Source of the DNA: a virus | Virus record (IMG/VR): IMGVR_UViG_3300028571_000113 | Coordinates: 1-24,279 of that record | Length of the DNA stretch: 24,279 nucleotides | Reading direction: 5' to 3' (one strand) | In this document: positions 1 to 6,103 of the stretch, one piece after another | Layout of the letters: each line of letters begins with the position of its first letter | Position numbering within the stretch: position 1 is the first letter of the stretch | The notes under the pieces: generated by a model | What the model was told of the DNA's origin: nothing | The model's input: the letters and a program-made list of their open reading frames with translations, nothing else | The model's database searches: none | Position numbers and translations under genes: made by a program

Positions 1-794
1 TTGTTTCTTGACCTGTAATTGTAAATATCTTCTATTAACGTTCTATACTGATCTCTAGTTGCACAATCAACTATCGCCGTTGGCTGTAGTCTTAATTTAT
101 GCATAAACTCATTAAAATCAAATGTTTGTTTTTGTAATAAACCGATCATGGTTGTTAAAAATGTACTTCTATTATAACCACTATAATATGGTTTAATCAT
201 TCGTATTTTATTAGCATAATCTTGCGCTAAATTCATATCGTTACATTTCCAAGTTCCTTCTTCAAAAACTTCGGTTGATTTAATATTTCTATATATCTTC
301 ATATTTAAAGTTCTAGAAGTCGCTGTTGTATTATTTTGAGATAATGCCATACAATCACTAAAGGTAATATCATCATTTTTTTTACTAAATTCTCGAAGTT
401 TAATATAAGACTCAATTCCCATATTTGCATATCCCTCCATAAAATCTTTTTTAGTCCAATTTTTTTGATTAAGGTTTAACGTATGTACGTCTTTTAAATC
501 ATATCCATTTACAATTATATAATAAACAAAGCTTTCTGTTTCTTTTGCTGCCATTAAACGGTGTTGACCGTCAATTACTTCCATTTGTTCATTAACTAAA
601 ATTGGATTGCATTTCATTCCGTAAACACGAATTGAATCAGCTAACTGTTTTACGTGTTGTAAATTTGGAACTCTGTTACCGTCAATAGATTTGAACATTG
701 ACAAATCATTTGTTTTGTAAACTTTGTTTACTTCTGTTTTTTGTTGCACTTGGTTACTGTTGTTTTCCATTGGTGCTTGTCTTAAATTAAACAT
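1..794 (-). CDS. ParB-like N-terminal domain protein (3' end beyond window)
   Basis: The frame is open from the ATG at 794 to the left edge (264 codons visible, no stop). Residues 72-84 read EVIDGQHRLMAAK, the conserved GQHR-type box of ParB/Srx-fold N-terminal domains, preceded by a helix (about 45-58) and the PILVN strand. The ParB fold is known both in partition proteins and in phage CTPase or nuclease-like proteins. The remainder (about 100-264) is helical and not recognised. It lies 27 nt downstream of the ERF gene, in the same transcript from the promoter at 1372-1401. An internal ATG at 770 is an alternative start that would remove eight residues. A role in phage recombination or replication is inferred from position. 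There is no partner ParA in the window, so plasmid-style partition is not supported. Confidence 0.85.
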   Translation of the reverse strand, partial: MFNLRQAPMENNSNQVQQKTEVNKVYKTNDLSMFKSIDGNRVPNLQHVKQLADSIRVYGMKCNPILVNEQMEVIDGQHRLMAAKETESFVYYIIVNGYDLKDVHTLNLNQKNWTKKDFMEGYANMGIESYIKLREFSKKNDDITFSDCMALSQNNTTATSRTLNMKIYRNIKSTEVFEEGTWKCNDMNLAQDYANKIRMIKPYYSGYNRSTFLTTMIGLLQKQTFDFNEFMHKLRLQPTAIVDCATRDQYRTLIEDIYNYRSRN

Positions 795-821
795 ATATTT
801 ATTTATATTGGTTACTTGTTT

Positions 822-1349
822 TTATAATTCGTTTATTACCTTAGTTTGTTCTTCAGTTAGTTCAAATTTAGCTTTTAACTTTTCTACTGTAAATTCTCCG
901 TTTTGAATGCTTTTAATCGCTTCAAACAATCTTTTATTATCAATAGCGGGCTTCTTTAGTCCGTGTTTTTCTTGTTCACCGCTTGCGTCCCTATCTTTGT
1001 CAGTTACCAACCCTAAAATTGCGCTCAAACAGTACCTACGAAAATAAGTTATTCCCGACCCGAAACACTGGTATTCGTTCATTCCTTTCAGTTGAACAAT
1101 AGGAACTAAAGTAGAACTTTCTAAAACTTCGCCGCTTTCAACATGAAATAAAATAGTTACTAAATAATTGTGACCTTCGTTCGTGTTGATCAACTGCGTA
1201 AAGCCTAATCCGTGTTTTTTCATTAATGGATTAATTTCACTAAAAATTTTTGGTAGGTCTGTGTAACTGTAACCGTACCCTTGTGTTGCTTTGTGAATTA
1301 CTGTCACCTCTTGCTGGAATTCCGCAAGGCTTTTAAATAGATTTTTCAT
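822..1349 (-). CDS. erf: ERF-family single-strand DNA annealing protein
   Basis: A 175-aa protein of the ERF superfamily (P22 Erf / lactococcal Sak type), which anneals complementary single strands during phage recombination. The family signature is visible at residues 97-113: GSGITYFRRY followed by CLSAILGL. The N-terminal half has the typical sequence of helix, YSYTDL (27-32), INPLMKKHGLGF (39-50) and paired strands. Length fits the family core; the C-terminal 45 residues are charged and probably flexible. It is the first gene after the promoter at 1372-1401 and is followed by the ParB-like gene. The ATG at 1349 has an A-rich leader (AAAAACAAAG) instead of a Shine-Dalgarno sequence. Confidence 0.92.
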   Translation of the reverse strand: MKNLFKSLAEFQQEVTVIHKATQGYGYSYTDLPKIFSEINPLMKKHGLGFTQLINTNEGHNYLVTILFHVESGEVLESSTLVPIVQLKGMNEYQCFGSGITYFRRYCLSAILGLVTDKDRDASGEQEKHGLKKPAIDNKRLFEAIKSIQNGEFTVEKLKAKFELTEEQTKVINEL

Positions 1350-1371
1350 ATTACTTTGTTTTTGTTATATG

Positions 1372-1401
1372 CAAATATATATATTATATTTTAATATACA
1401 A
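1372..1401 (-). promoter_or_regulatory. Bacteroidetes-type promoter for the recombination genes
   Basis: Read on the minus strand: TTG at 1401-1399, a 19-bp spacer, then TATATTTG at 1379-1372. This matches the Bacteroidetes housekeeping consensus (TTTG about -33, TAnnTTTG about -7, spacer near 19-21). The expected start would be near 1366, leaving a leader of about 17 nt before the ERF ATG. The -33 box lies just after the NinG stop. A 17-bp block (1363-1379, TGTTATATGCAAATATA on the plus strand) is repeated exactly at the second promoter (6095-6111). Confidence 0.75.
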
Positions 1402-1406
1402 CTATT

Positions 1407-1931
1407 TTAAGAAATTTGTTTAATCTTTTTTTTGTACGTGTTAATTATTTCTTTTAACTCGTCTATCGTAAACTTCCGTGTTTTCCTCGCTTCATCTTCT
1501 AAAATAGAATAATCAGTAACTCCGATTTTATTAATTAAGTTTTCCCTGTATTCTATTAAATTGCCGTGTAAATATGTATTGCAATGCTCACATTGTAAAT
1601 GTACATTCAGTTCGTTAAATCGTACGTTCCAATGGTTATTCGCGTTGTAAAAATGTCCCGCGTTTTCCTTTAATGGTTTTTTATTACATGAAATACAATT
1701 TTGCCCCGCATCGCGTAACCGAATAAATTTATTAAAAACCTGCTGAGCCAATTTTATATAATCTTGAATCGTCATTAAATCCGCTTTTAACTTTGCTTTT
1801 TTCTTTTGCCACGTTTTTTGTTTTGTTTCTTGAATCCACTCAGTAACGCAATTTGGATCAAAGCAATTTTTTTGTAAAAATGCAACCGGCTCAAAACTGT
1901 TTTTGCAATATTTGCATTTTCGTGTTTTCAT
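1407..1931 (-). CDS. ninG: NinG/Rap-like recombination protein
   Basis: A 174-aa protein of the NinG (Rap) family, a structure-specific endonuclease in lambdoid phages. N-terminal zinc-binding cysteines are at C6, C9, C23 and C28, followed by a basic Lys-rich helix (36-50). The second metal site has C79 and C82, then the AGHFY box (91-95; H93) and C114, C117, H122. This spacing of CxxC, GHF and CxxC is typical of NinG and of HNH-like folds. Its start overlaps the stop of the upstream coiled-coil gene as ATGA, so the two are translationally coupled. Together with ERF it makes a lambdoid-style recombination set, although the promoter at 1372-1401 separates their transcription. Confidence 0.9.
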   Translation of the reverse strand: MKTRKCKYCKNSFEPVAFLQKNCFDPNCVTEWIQETKQKTWQKKKAKLKADLMTIQDYIKLAQQVFNKFIRLRDAGQNCISCNKKPLKENAGHFYNANNHWNVRFNELNVHLQCEHCNTYLHGNLIEYRENLINKIGVTDYSILEDEARKTRKFTIDELKEIINTYKKKIKQIS

Positions 1932-2215
1932 AATCCATTTATCAAATTTCCAACATGAATTTTTAAACTGCTGTTTTCCTCTTTTAACTTTAAATTTTCC
2001 AACTGTAAATCGTGGTTTCTGCTATTTGTGGCGCGTGTTACATTCTCGCAATGTGTAAAGTATTGTATTGATTCAGCAACTTCGTTTAAACTTTGTCGCA
2101 TAGGTTCCAATAAATCAGATCGTTCTGGGTGTTTCTTTTCAATCTCTTCAATCGAGTTTTTTAGCCTGTAATAAAGTACGTTTAAACCCGCTTTTCTTTT
2201 AATCATTTCTAACAT
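1928..2215 (-). CDS. Small coiled-coil protein of unknown function
   Basis: A 95-aa protein that I cannot assign to a family. The N-terminus is basic (MLEMIKRKAG). Residues about 15-50 are helical and charged, and residues 70-90 carry a heptad-like run (LQLENLKLKEENSSLKIHV) consistent with a coiled coil, so it probably oligomerises or bridges partners. It lies between the ATPase (11 nt upstream) and ninG (ATGA overlap downstream), so a role in replication or recombination is suggested by position only. No catalytic motif is visible. Confidence 0.75.
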   Translation of the reverse strand: MLEMIKRKAGLNVLYYRLKNSIEEIEKKHPERSDLLEPMRQSLNEVAESIQYFTHCENVTRATNSRNHDLQLENLKLKEENSSLKIHVGNLINGL

Positions 2216-2226
2216 AATTTTATTTT

Positions 2227-3171
2227 TTAAAATGGTAAATCATTATTCATTTCGTTTATTTTTTTTTCTAAGTTGCTTAACATTAATTCGGGTTTCTTTG
2301 AAGGAAATTGATTTGGTTTTCCTGTTTGACATTTTTGTAGTGGATTAATTCCGCCAATTTCAAATCCTAATCCGCCGTTAAAATTACATAAAATTGGTTC
2401 GTTTAATGCCGTATGTTTTCCGCCCGTGTCCATATCTTTTATTTTTTCTACGTTAATCATTGTAAAATACTTCATTGTATCGTGCTTAATTAATCTATGA
2501 ATTACAAACATATCATCGCATCTATTTGTAAACGCTTTACCACCCTCGATATGGTCTTTTAATGGTGGTTTAAGGTGTCCTTTCCATTCGTGACCATCAG
2601 CGTATAAATTTGCGCTTCGTCCACTTTCTGAATTCGGGTGTGTATTTATGTAAATTGTTATTCCTGTTTCATTTACAAATTGTCTCGCTTCATTTAAAAA
2701 TTCGTAATTTCCTGAATAACTCATTTCACGGTCTAATCCGGTGAACGGATCAATTAACGCTGCGCTGCATCCACTATCCTTGAATATTTTTAATAATTCT
2801 TTTGGCTTGTAAAGTTGATTGTTTGAAATAAATTCAAAATACTGCTCTAAATACGTCAACGTACTTAATATTTTTTTATCGTCTATTTCGCTGAATTTTT
2901 GCCCTACGTACATTTGAATCATGTCGCGTAAAATTTGCCCTTTTTGATTTTCACCACTCCAAATACAAAACTTTAAATCGTGCTTTACTGCGAGCGTTAA
3001 AAAATACCAATTAATAAAATACGTTTTTCCAACATTATCGTGTCCTAAAATTATATTTAGTTGTTTTGGTTTAAATCTTAAATACTCATCCAACGGACAA
3101 TCAATTCCTAATCCTTTTTTTATTTTTCCGTGTTTGTAATCGAGTAAATATTTTGTTACGTCGCCTTTCAT
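2227..3171 (-). CDS. RecA/DnaB-fold ATPase, probable replicative helicase
   Basis: A 314-aa P-loop ATPase. Walker A is GHDNVGKT at 43-50, and the Walker B strand is ALID at 138-141 (D141), followed by PFTGLD. A sensor-like NTHP lies at 176-179, and an Arg-containing loop follows (SESGRS, 181-186). This order resembles DnaB/RadA/RecA-like hexameric helicases; many phages carry such a short version with no N-terminal primase. The residues around 60-80 (FCIWSGEN) match the strand in DnaB-type proteins where a Glu activates water (E74). It begins inside the stop codon of the DUF6291 gene (ATGA), consistent with an initiator-helicase pair. A packaging or recombination ATPase is less likely given the neighbours. 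Confidence 0.83.
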   Translation of the reverse strand: MKGDVTKYLLDYKHGKIKKGLGIDCPLDEYLRFKPKQLNIILGHDNVGKTYFINWYFLTLAVKHDLKFCIWSGENQKGQILRDMIQMYVGQKFSEIDDKKILSTLTYLEQYFEFISNNQLYKPKELLKIFKDSGCSAALIDPFTGLDREMSYSGNYEFLNEARQFVNETGITIYINTHPNSESGRSANLYADGHEWKGHLKPPLKDHIEGGKAFTNRCDDMFVIHRLIKHDTMKYFTMINVEKIKDMDTGGKHTALNEPILCNFNGGLGFEIGGINPLQKCQTGKPNQFPSKKPELMLSNLEKKINEMNNDLPF

Positions 3172-3755
3172 AATGCAAGTTGTTTATTAACGTATGCAAC
3201 TAAAGGATCAATTTGAGTTTTGGAATATTGATCCGGGTTTCTGGAATGCCACGTTCGCAACCTTTGATTAATTCCAAAAGTTTTTTCTTTTTCAAACCTC
3301 ATCTTTTTATCGTTGATTCCGTGTTCACTCCAATAGTTAAAAAAGTCTCTTACCATTTCTTTTGGAAATTCAGATAAATAATTAGAAAGCAAATCGTAAA
3401 ACTTGTTTTTACGTTCTTCTATACTATCTCTTACTCTTACACTATCACTTACACTATCACTATCGGCATTTTTGGTATCCGTTTGCATACTTTCGTATGC
3501 GGTCGCATTCCATCGCTTCAAAGCGTTTTCTTTATTCTTCATTCGTATGTTTTCGTACTTTACTAAATCACGTTTCAAACTTTGTTTAATAGGTGCGAAT
3601 GCAATTTTAATCAATACATCTTCAGTAATTGGATTTTTATCATTTACATATCTTAAAATATGTTTAAATAATTTACCCGCTTGTTCATCAGATAATTCTT
3701 CTACCGTGTGAATTATATCGTTGTACAATATAAATCCGTTTTTTTCTTTTGCCAT
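3168..3755 (-). CDS. DUF6291-type replication initiator-like protein
   Basis: A 195-aa protein. Residues 1-90 match the DUF6291 pattern seen in Bacteroidetes phages (FILYNDIIHTVEELSDEQAGKLFKHI, then NALKRWNA). A low-complexity linker at 98-114 (DSDSVSDSVRVRDSIEE) separates this from a C-terminal segment (about 118-190) containing FFNYWSEHG and NQRLRTWHSR, which resembles the end of DnaD/O-like replication proteins. The linker is encoded by near-perfect DNA repeats, as in phage initiators whose origin lies inside the gene. The order initiator, helicase, with ATGA coupling, supports a role in loading the helicase. The ATG sits 18 nt after the U-tract of a strong terminator, so expression probably needs read-through or a start between the terminator and the gene. 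Confidence 0.78.
   Translation of the reverse strand: MAKEKNGFILYNDIIHTVEELSDEQAGKLFKHILRYVNDKNPITEDVLIKIAFAPIKQSLKRDLVKYENIRMKNKENALKRWNATAYESMQTDTKNADSDSVSDSVRVRDSIEERKNKFYDLLSNYLSEFPKEMVRDFFNYWSEHGINDKKMRFEKEKTFGINQRLRTWHSRNPDQYSKTQIDPLVAYVNKQLAL
3420..3464 (-). repeat. Short tandem repeats inside the initiator gene (iteron-like)
   Basis: On the minus strand this segment contains GATAGTGATAGTGTAA, then GTGATAGTGTAA, then GAGTAAGAGATAGT. These are several near-identical copies of GATAGT and GTGTAA spaced about 12 nt. It encodes the Asp-Ser-Val-rich linker of the DUF6291 protein. In lambda, the origin iterons sit within gene O at the linker between DNA-binding and helicase-loading parts. 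The same layout here is suggestive, but the repeats are short and could simply reflect a low-complexity linker. Confidence 0.5.
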
Positions 3756-3772
3756 ATTTAAAATTTAAGCAT

Positions 3773-3826
3773 AAAAAAAGCCTTCTAAAATCCTGCGCAT
3801 CTCACTTCGCATTCATTTAAAAGGCT
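3773..3826 (-). terminator. Strong intrinsic terminator ahead of the replication genes
   Basis: On the minus strand, AGCCTTTTAAA (3826-3816) pairs over 11 bp (one G-U) with TTTAGAAGGCT (3789-3779). An internal loop and a 4-bp TGCG/CGCA stem (3811-3808 with 3797-3794) follow, closed by the 10-nt loop AAGTGAGATG. Seven U residues follow directly (3779-3773). It lies after the early operon and 18 nt before the ATG at 3755. Its apical loop is complementary to a loop upstream (see 3841-3864). Confidence 0.85.
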
Positions 3827-3840
3827 CATAACTTCTTATT

Positions 3841-3864
3841 GGTTATATAGTGTGAGATGTAACC
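3841..3864 (-). ncRNA. Upstream hairpin whose loop complements the terminator loop
   Basis: On the minus strand, GGTTA (3864-3860) pairs with TAACC (3845-3841) and closes a 14-nt loop that starts with CATCTCAC (3859-3852). That 8-mer is the exact reverse complement of GTGAGATG (3805-3798) in the terminator's apical loop. The two hairpins are 14 nt apart, so a kissing-loop contact is possible. An alternative pairing, ATAAC (3846-3842) with GTTAT (3832-3828), would compete with this hairpin. This suggests a switchable RNA, but no ligand or factor can be named. Confidence 0.5.
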
Positions 3865-3934
3865 GTTCGCAATATTACATATAATTATTATTCTTTTCAC
3901 TTAGTTAAACTATACTTATTAACATTTAATTGTT

Positions 3935-3952
3935 AGTGCAATAAAACGCACT
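3935..3952 (-). other. Small hairpin after the early-operon stop codon
   Basis: AGTGC (3952-3948) and GCACT (3939-3935) are perfectly complementary around an 8-nt loop, directly after the stop codon at 3953. There is no U-tract, so it is not an intrinsic terminator. It may protect the 3' end or be part of the structured leader that continues into the attenuator. The rest of the 197-nt gap (3865-3934) is AT-rich, and I see no gene or clear promoter in it. Confidence 0.35.
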
Positions 3953-4351
3953 TTAAGATATATAAGAATTAATAAAGTCCATCGGCTGCTGCTCGTATTC
4001 GTTGTTTTTAATCCGTTTTACTATATCCATTAAGTCGGTTGTGTTACGTGCGTTTAAAACCTCTGTAAATATGTCTCGCCGTATTTCTACCAACGGCGAA
4101 AATAGTTCGAGTTCTTTCTGAATGTGCATTTTATAAACGCTATCATTCGTTTTAATAAAGTGTTTATCCGATCGAATAGCGTGTATAATTGTCGCGTGTG
4201 TTAAATTAAATATATCAGCAATTCTTTGCAACGTTATTCCCTCTTTGTGTAATAAACCAGCTAAAAACATTCTTCTGTAAACATATTCACGGTGGCGATT
4301 TTTTCTATTTAATCCGTTTTCTTCTACGTATTTAATAATTGTTTCTACCAT
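3953..4351 (-). CDS. DnaA-domain-IV-like helix-turn-helix protein
   Basis: A 132-aa protein. Residues 22-61 contain YVYRRMFLAGLLHKEGITLQRIADIF followed by NLTHATIIHAIR. This is the layout of the DnaA C-terminal DNA-binding domain, in which an HTH (about 38-60) ends in a motif of the form DHSTVxHA that contacts the DnaA box. Here it reads THATIIHA. The rest (62-132) is helical and has no ATPase domain, so it is not a full DnaA. It is the last gene of the early operon, before the attenuator and replication genes, so binding the phage origin or a promoter are both reasonable. Its start lies within the tail of the 31-aa membrane protein gene. Confidence 0.7.
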   Translation of the reverse strand: MVETIIKYVEENGLNRKNRHREYVYRRMFLAGLLHKEGITLQRIADIFNLTHATIIHAIRSDKHFIKTNDSVYKMHIQKELELFSPLVEIRRDIFTEVLNARNTTDLMDIVKRIKNNEYEQQPMDFINSYIS

Positions 4352-4427
4352 TGTAAATTATTCCTATAATTATTACTACTGCTCCTACTACAAAAGTAAA
4401 CAGAGCCATTTTAACTTCTTCTTGCAT
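4332..4427 (-). CDS. 31-aa single-helix membrane protein
   Basis: A short frame: ATG at 4427, stop TAA at 4334-4332. The product begins MQEEVKMALF and has one hydrophobic helix (about 8-25: ALFTFVVGAVVIIIGIIY) followed by a short polar tail (NGRNNY). It overlaps the end of the gene upstream by 17 nt and the start of the DnaA-like gene by 20 nt, consistent with a tightly packed early operon. The acidic N-terminus, clean helix and lack of any other gene in the gap support it. The function is unknown; early one-helix phage peptides often act on the host membrane or on host defence, but that is inference only. Confidence 0.6.
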   Translation of the reverse strand: MQEEVKMALFTFVVGAVVIIIGIIYNGRNNY

Positions 4428-4596
4428 TTTCTTTAATTAATATGTTAATACTTCGTCTTAATTGTTTAACCGCTTTTAAACTGTTTGCATAGGCTTCAGG
4501 AAATATCTGTTTTTGTTGTTCGCTCCATTGAAAGTTTAAAATTTCTTTTTCTTTTTCTTTTAGTACATTAATACTAAAATCAATCATACTCTTCAT
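4411..4596 (-). CDS. Small early protein of unknown function
   Basis: A 61-aa, charged, probably all-helical protein (MKSMIDFSINVLKEKEKEI...). It has no Cys/His metal site, membrane helix or recognised motif. A second in-frame ATG (M4) is close by, so the exact start is uncertain. It lies in the early operon with short spacing to its neighbours and overlaps the 31-aa membrane protein gene by 17 nt. Confidence 0.65.
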   Translation of the reverse strand: MKSMIDFSINVLKEKEKEILNFQWSEQQKQIFPEAYANSLKAVKQLRRSINILIKENARRS

Positions 4597-4663
4597 TTGT
4601 TCGTTTTAATTTAGTTTTGTTCATTTTATTTATATGCTTGAAAAATACTTTAATTCTAAGCAT
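4580..4663 (-). CDS. Possible 27-aa basic peptide
   Basis: An ATG at 4663 opens a 27-codon frame ending in TGA at 4582-4580. It starts 5 nt after the preceding gene's stop and overlaps the next gene's start by 17 nt. This is the same spacing seen at other small genes here. The product is basic (LRIKVFFKHINKMNKTKLKR). Such short frames arise by chance in AT-rich leaders, so the call rests on position alone. Confidence 0.25.
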   Translation of the reverse strand: MLRIKVFFKHINKMNKTKLKRTNEEYD

Positions 4664-4667
4664 GGGT

Positions 4668-4892
4668 TTATTTATTTCGCTCTTCATAATTTTCTATATG
4701 TATTAATACTTTTTCGTAAAATTCAATAATCTTTTGATTTTGTTCTTGATTAATTCTTAGTGCCTTAATTACTTCTTTAACCGCTACTTCAGCGCATTGC
4801 ATCGCTTCGTATTTACTTATTGAATTTTCTAACGTAATGCTGAATAAATTGTAATATTCATTTATCAGTATTGCTGCTATTTGTTTTTTCAT
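4668..4892 (-). CDS. Small early helical protein, paralogue of the 65-aa gene at 5881
   Basis: A 74-aa, helical, charged protein. The central stretch AMQCAEVAVKEVIKAL (about 30-45) matches the pattern AxxCAxxxVxEII in the 65-aa protein at 5881-6078 (AKKCALITVFEII). Both continue into an aromatic, acidic helix. This small protein type recurs in Flavobacteriia phages, but I know of no function for it. The ATG overlaps the stop of the 50-aa gene upstream (ATGA). Confidence 0.7.
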   Translation of the reverse strand: MKKQIAAILINEYYNLFSITLENSISKYEAMQCAEVAVKEVIKALRINQEQNQKIIEFYEKVLIHIENYEERNK

Positions 4893-5041
4893 ATTTCCTT
4901 TAATTTTAATTTTACTTCTTTGAGTGCCTGAAGGTAGCCAGCCCGCCAGCGTTTTTCTACTTTTACTTTTTGCATGAATTTTTCCGTTTTTTCAATTCCT
5001 ACCAAAACACGGTCTAAATTATTCTTTTCTTTCACAGTCAT
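4889..5041 (-). CDS. 50-aa basic early protein
   Basis: A short gene: ATG at 5041, stop TGA at 4891-4889. It fills what would otherwise be a 126-nt gap. It overlaps the end of the 94-aa gene upstream by 23 nt and is joined to the gene downstream by an ATGA overlap, which supports real translation. The product is helical and rich in Lys and Glu (MTVKEKNNLDRVLVGIEK..., with a KRWRAGYLQALKEVKLKLKEI-like end). No family is recognised; a nucleic-acid or protein-binding role would be a guess. Confidence 0.65.
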   Translation of the reverse strand: MTVKEKNNLDRVLVGIEKTEKFMQKVKVEKRWRAGYLQALKEVKLKLKEI

Positions 5042-5303
5042 AATCATTATTTATTTTAAGTCCATACGATAAATCAAACCAATTAAATTCTTTTTCTGCT
5101 CGGTGTATATTCATTCTAAATCTTTTTCCAACTTCTTTAATAAACCATGCTTTCCAAGTTTCGCGCATTTCTTCAGTCATGAAATAGTTTGAATACCATT
5201 CTTTCTCCCAAACAATACTTTCTTCGTGTTTTGCTATTTCCAGCATTTTGTAAATCGCATCCCATCCAAATTGTTCTTTCGGGTCTTTATAAGTTTTTTT
5301 CAT
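5019..5303 (-). CDS. Early protein of unknown function, Trp-rich
   Basis: A 94-aa protein with an unusual number of aromatic residues (W14, WEKEWYSNYF, WKAWF, FNWFDLSYG). It is predicted to be helical and charged. It has no metal site or membrane helix. It lies in the early operon and overlaps the genes on both sides by about 20 nt. I do not recognise the family. A compact host-protein-binding factor is possible, but nothing in the sequence proves it. Confidence 0.72.
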   Translation of the reverse strand: MKKTYKDPKEQFGWDAIYKMLEIAKHEESIVWEKEWYSNYFMTEEMRETWKAWFIKEVGKRFRMNIHRAEKEFNWFDLSYGLKINNDYDCERKE

Positions 5304-5430
5304 GTTTAATTTTTATAATTTTTAAATATAATTCTTCGTTGAAAGTTCCTCGTAATTCTTCTGTTTTTAGTTTTTTATTCCAAGCCCTAATTAAATAAGC
5401 TAAAGGAATTCGTTTTAATGCTGTTTCCAT
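5287..5430 (-). CDS. 47-aa early protein of unknown function
   Basis: A short frame from ATG 5430 to TAA 5289-5287, overlapping the next gene's start by 17 nt. The product METALKRIPLAYLIRAWNKK then LKTEELRGTFNEELYLKIIK looks like a normal, compact helical protein rather than random AT-rich sequence. It begins 11 nt after the stop of the membrane peptide gene. No family is recognised. A real gene is supported by the fit between its neighbours. Confidence 0.55.
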   Translation of the reverse strand: METALKRIPLAYLIRAWNKKLKTEELRGTFNEELYLKIIKIKHEKNL

Positions 5431-5441
5431 GCGTTTTAACG

Positions 5442-5540
5442 TTAAAATATTACTCCCAAGTATGTAAGTATCACTACTACCGTTAAAATGCTTAAAAACG
5501 CGTAAAACATTTCTTTTAAAGTTTCTGTATTATTTTCCAT
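5442..5540 (-). CDS. 32-aa single-helix membrane protein
   Basis: ATG at 5540 and TAA at 5444-5442, two nt after the stop of the zinc-finger-like gene. The N-terminus is polar (MENNTETLKE), followed by one hydrophobic helix (about 11-32: MFYAFLSILTVVVILTYLGV). It has the same architecture as the 31-aa protein at 4332-4427, although the two do not align closely. It may insert in the inner membrane with its N-terminus in the cytoplasm. The function is unknown. Confidence 0.62.
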   Translation of the reverse strand: MENNTETLKEMFYAFLSILTVVVILTYLGVIF

Positions 5541-5542
5541 TT

Positions 5543-5884
5543 TTATAAGTTTTCAAGTTTCAATTTATAATTACTTAATCTGTAAATTGCTTTTTGGCAC
5601 ATTCCAGCCCGATCCTCAAATTTTTTACCTAATTTATTTAAGTAAGCTGAATAACATTTTTCCGACATATCATTAAATATAGAAACACGAATAGCAAAGC
5701 CGTCTAACATTTCTTCTATTTGAGATACTTTAAATTCTACTTCGTCCGTGTTTATTACCTTGCCCTCGTCGCATAAATTACATTCCATTCTACGATCGTA
5801 AACTGGATTTTGTTCAAAGTCATTGTTGTAAAGGTTGTAACCCCAACCTTCGCAATTTTCACAATTTTTAAAAAACTTTTTCAT
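5543..5884 (-). CDS. Zinc-finger-like early protein (DnaJ-type CxxCxGxG half-site)
   Basis: A 113-aa protein when started at the ATG at 5884, which overlaps the upstream stop as ATGA. A longer frame exists to 5923, but that extension lies inside the preceding gene. It has two Cys pairs, CENCEGWG (C8, C11) and CNLCDEGK (C35, C38), which resemble the DnaJ zinc-binding repeats and could bind one zinc ion. The C-terminal 65 residues are helical. There is no J domain, so it is not a co-chaperone by sequence. Phage proteins with this finger are common but uncharacterised. Confidence 0.75.
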   Translation of the reverse strand: MKKFFKNCENCEGWGYNLYNNDFEQNPVYDRRMECNLCDEGKVINTDEVEFKVSQIEEMLDGFAIRVSIFNDMSEKCYSAYLNKLGKKFEDRAGMCQKAIYRLSNYKLKLENL

Positions 5885-6078
5885 AGTGTTATTTTTTTTA
5901 TTTCTGTTTCTACTTCGATCCAATAGTCTATTTGATAATAAGTGACGTGTTCAATTATTTCAAATACTGTAATTAACGCGCATTTTTTAGCGTTTTCAAT
6001 TTGGTTGGATTCGCTCCATGCTTCAACAAAATCAAAATGTTTGTTTACTAATTCAGTTGCTTTTTCTTTTGGTGTCAT
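5881..6078 (-). CDS. First gene of the early operon, small helical protein
   Basis: A 65-aa protein beginning MTPKEKATELVNKHFDFVEA, followed by the box AKKCALITVFEII (about 29-41) and an acidic aromatic helix (YWIEVETEIKK). It is related to the 74-aa protein at 4668-4892 by the AxxCAxxxVxEII pattern. This type is common in Flavobacteriia phages and has no known function. It is directly downstream of the promoter at 6104-6133, in a leader with the same AAAAACAAAG element as the ERF gene. It should therefore be the most strongly expressed early gene. Confidence 0.8.
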   Translation of the reverse strand: MTPKEKATELVNKHFDFVEAWSESNQIENAKKCALITVFEIIEHVTYYQIDYWIEVETEIKKITL

Positions 6079-6103
6079 AATCTTTGTTTTTAAATGTTAT
6101 ATG

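Noticed and set aside
5885-5923. Extra 13 residues at the start of the zinc-finger-like protein
   Set aside because: The extension lies entirely inside the preceding gene and is Arg/Asn/Lys-rich out-of-frame sequence; the ATG at 5884 gives an ATGA overlap.
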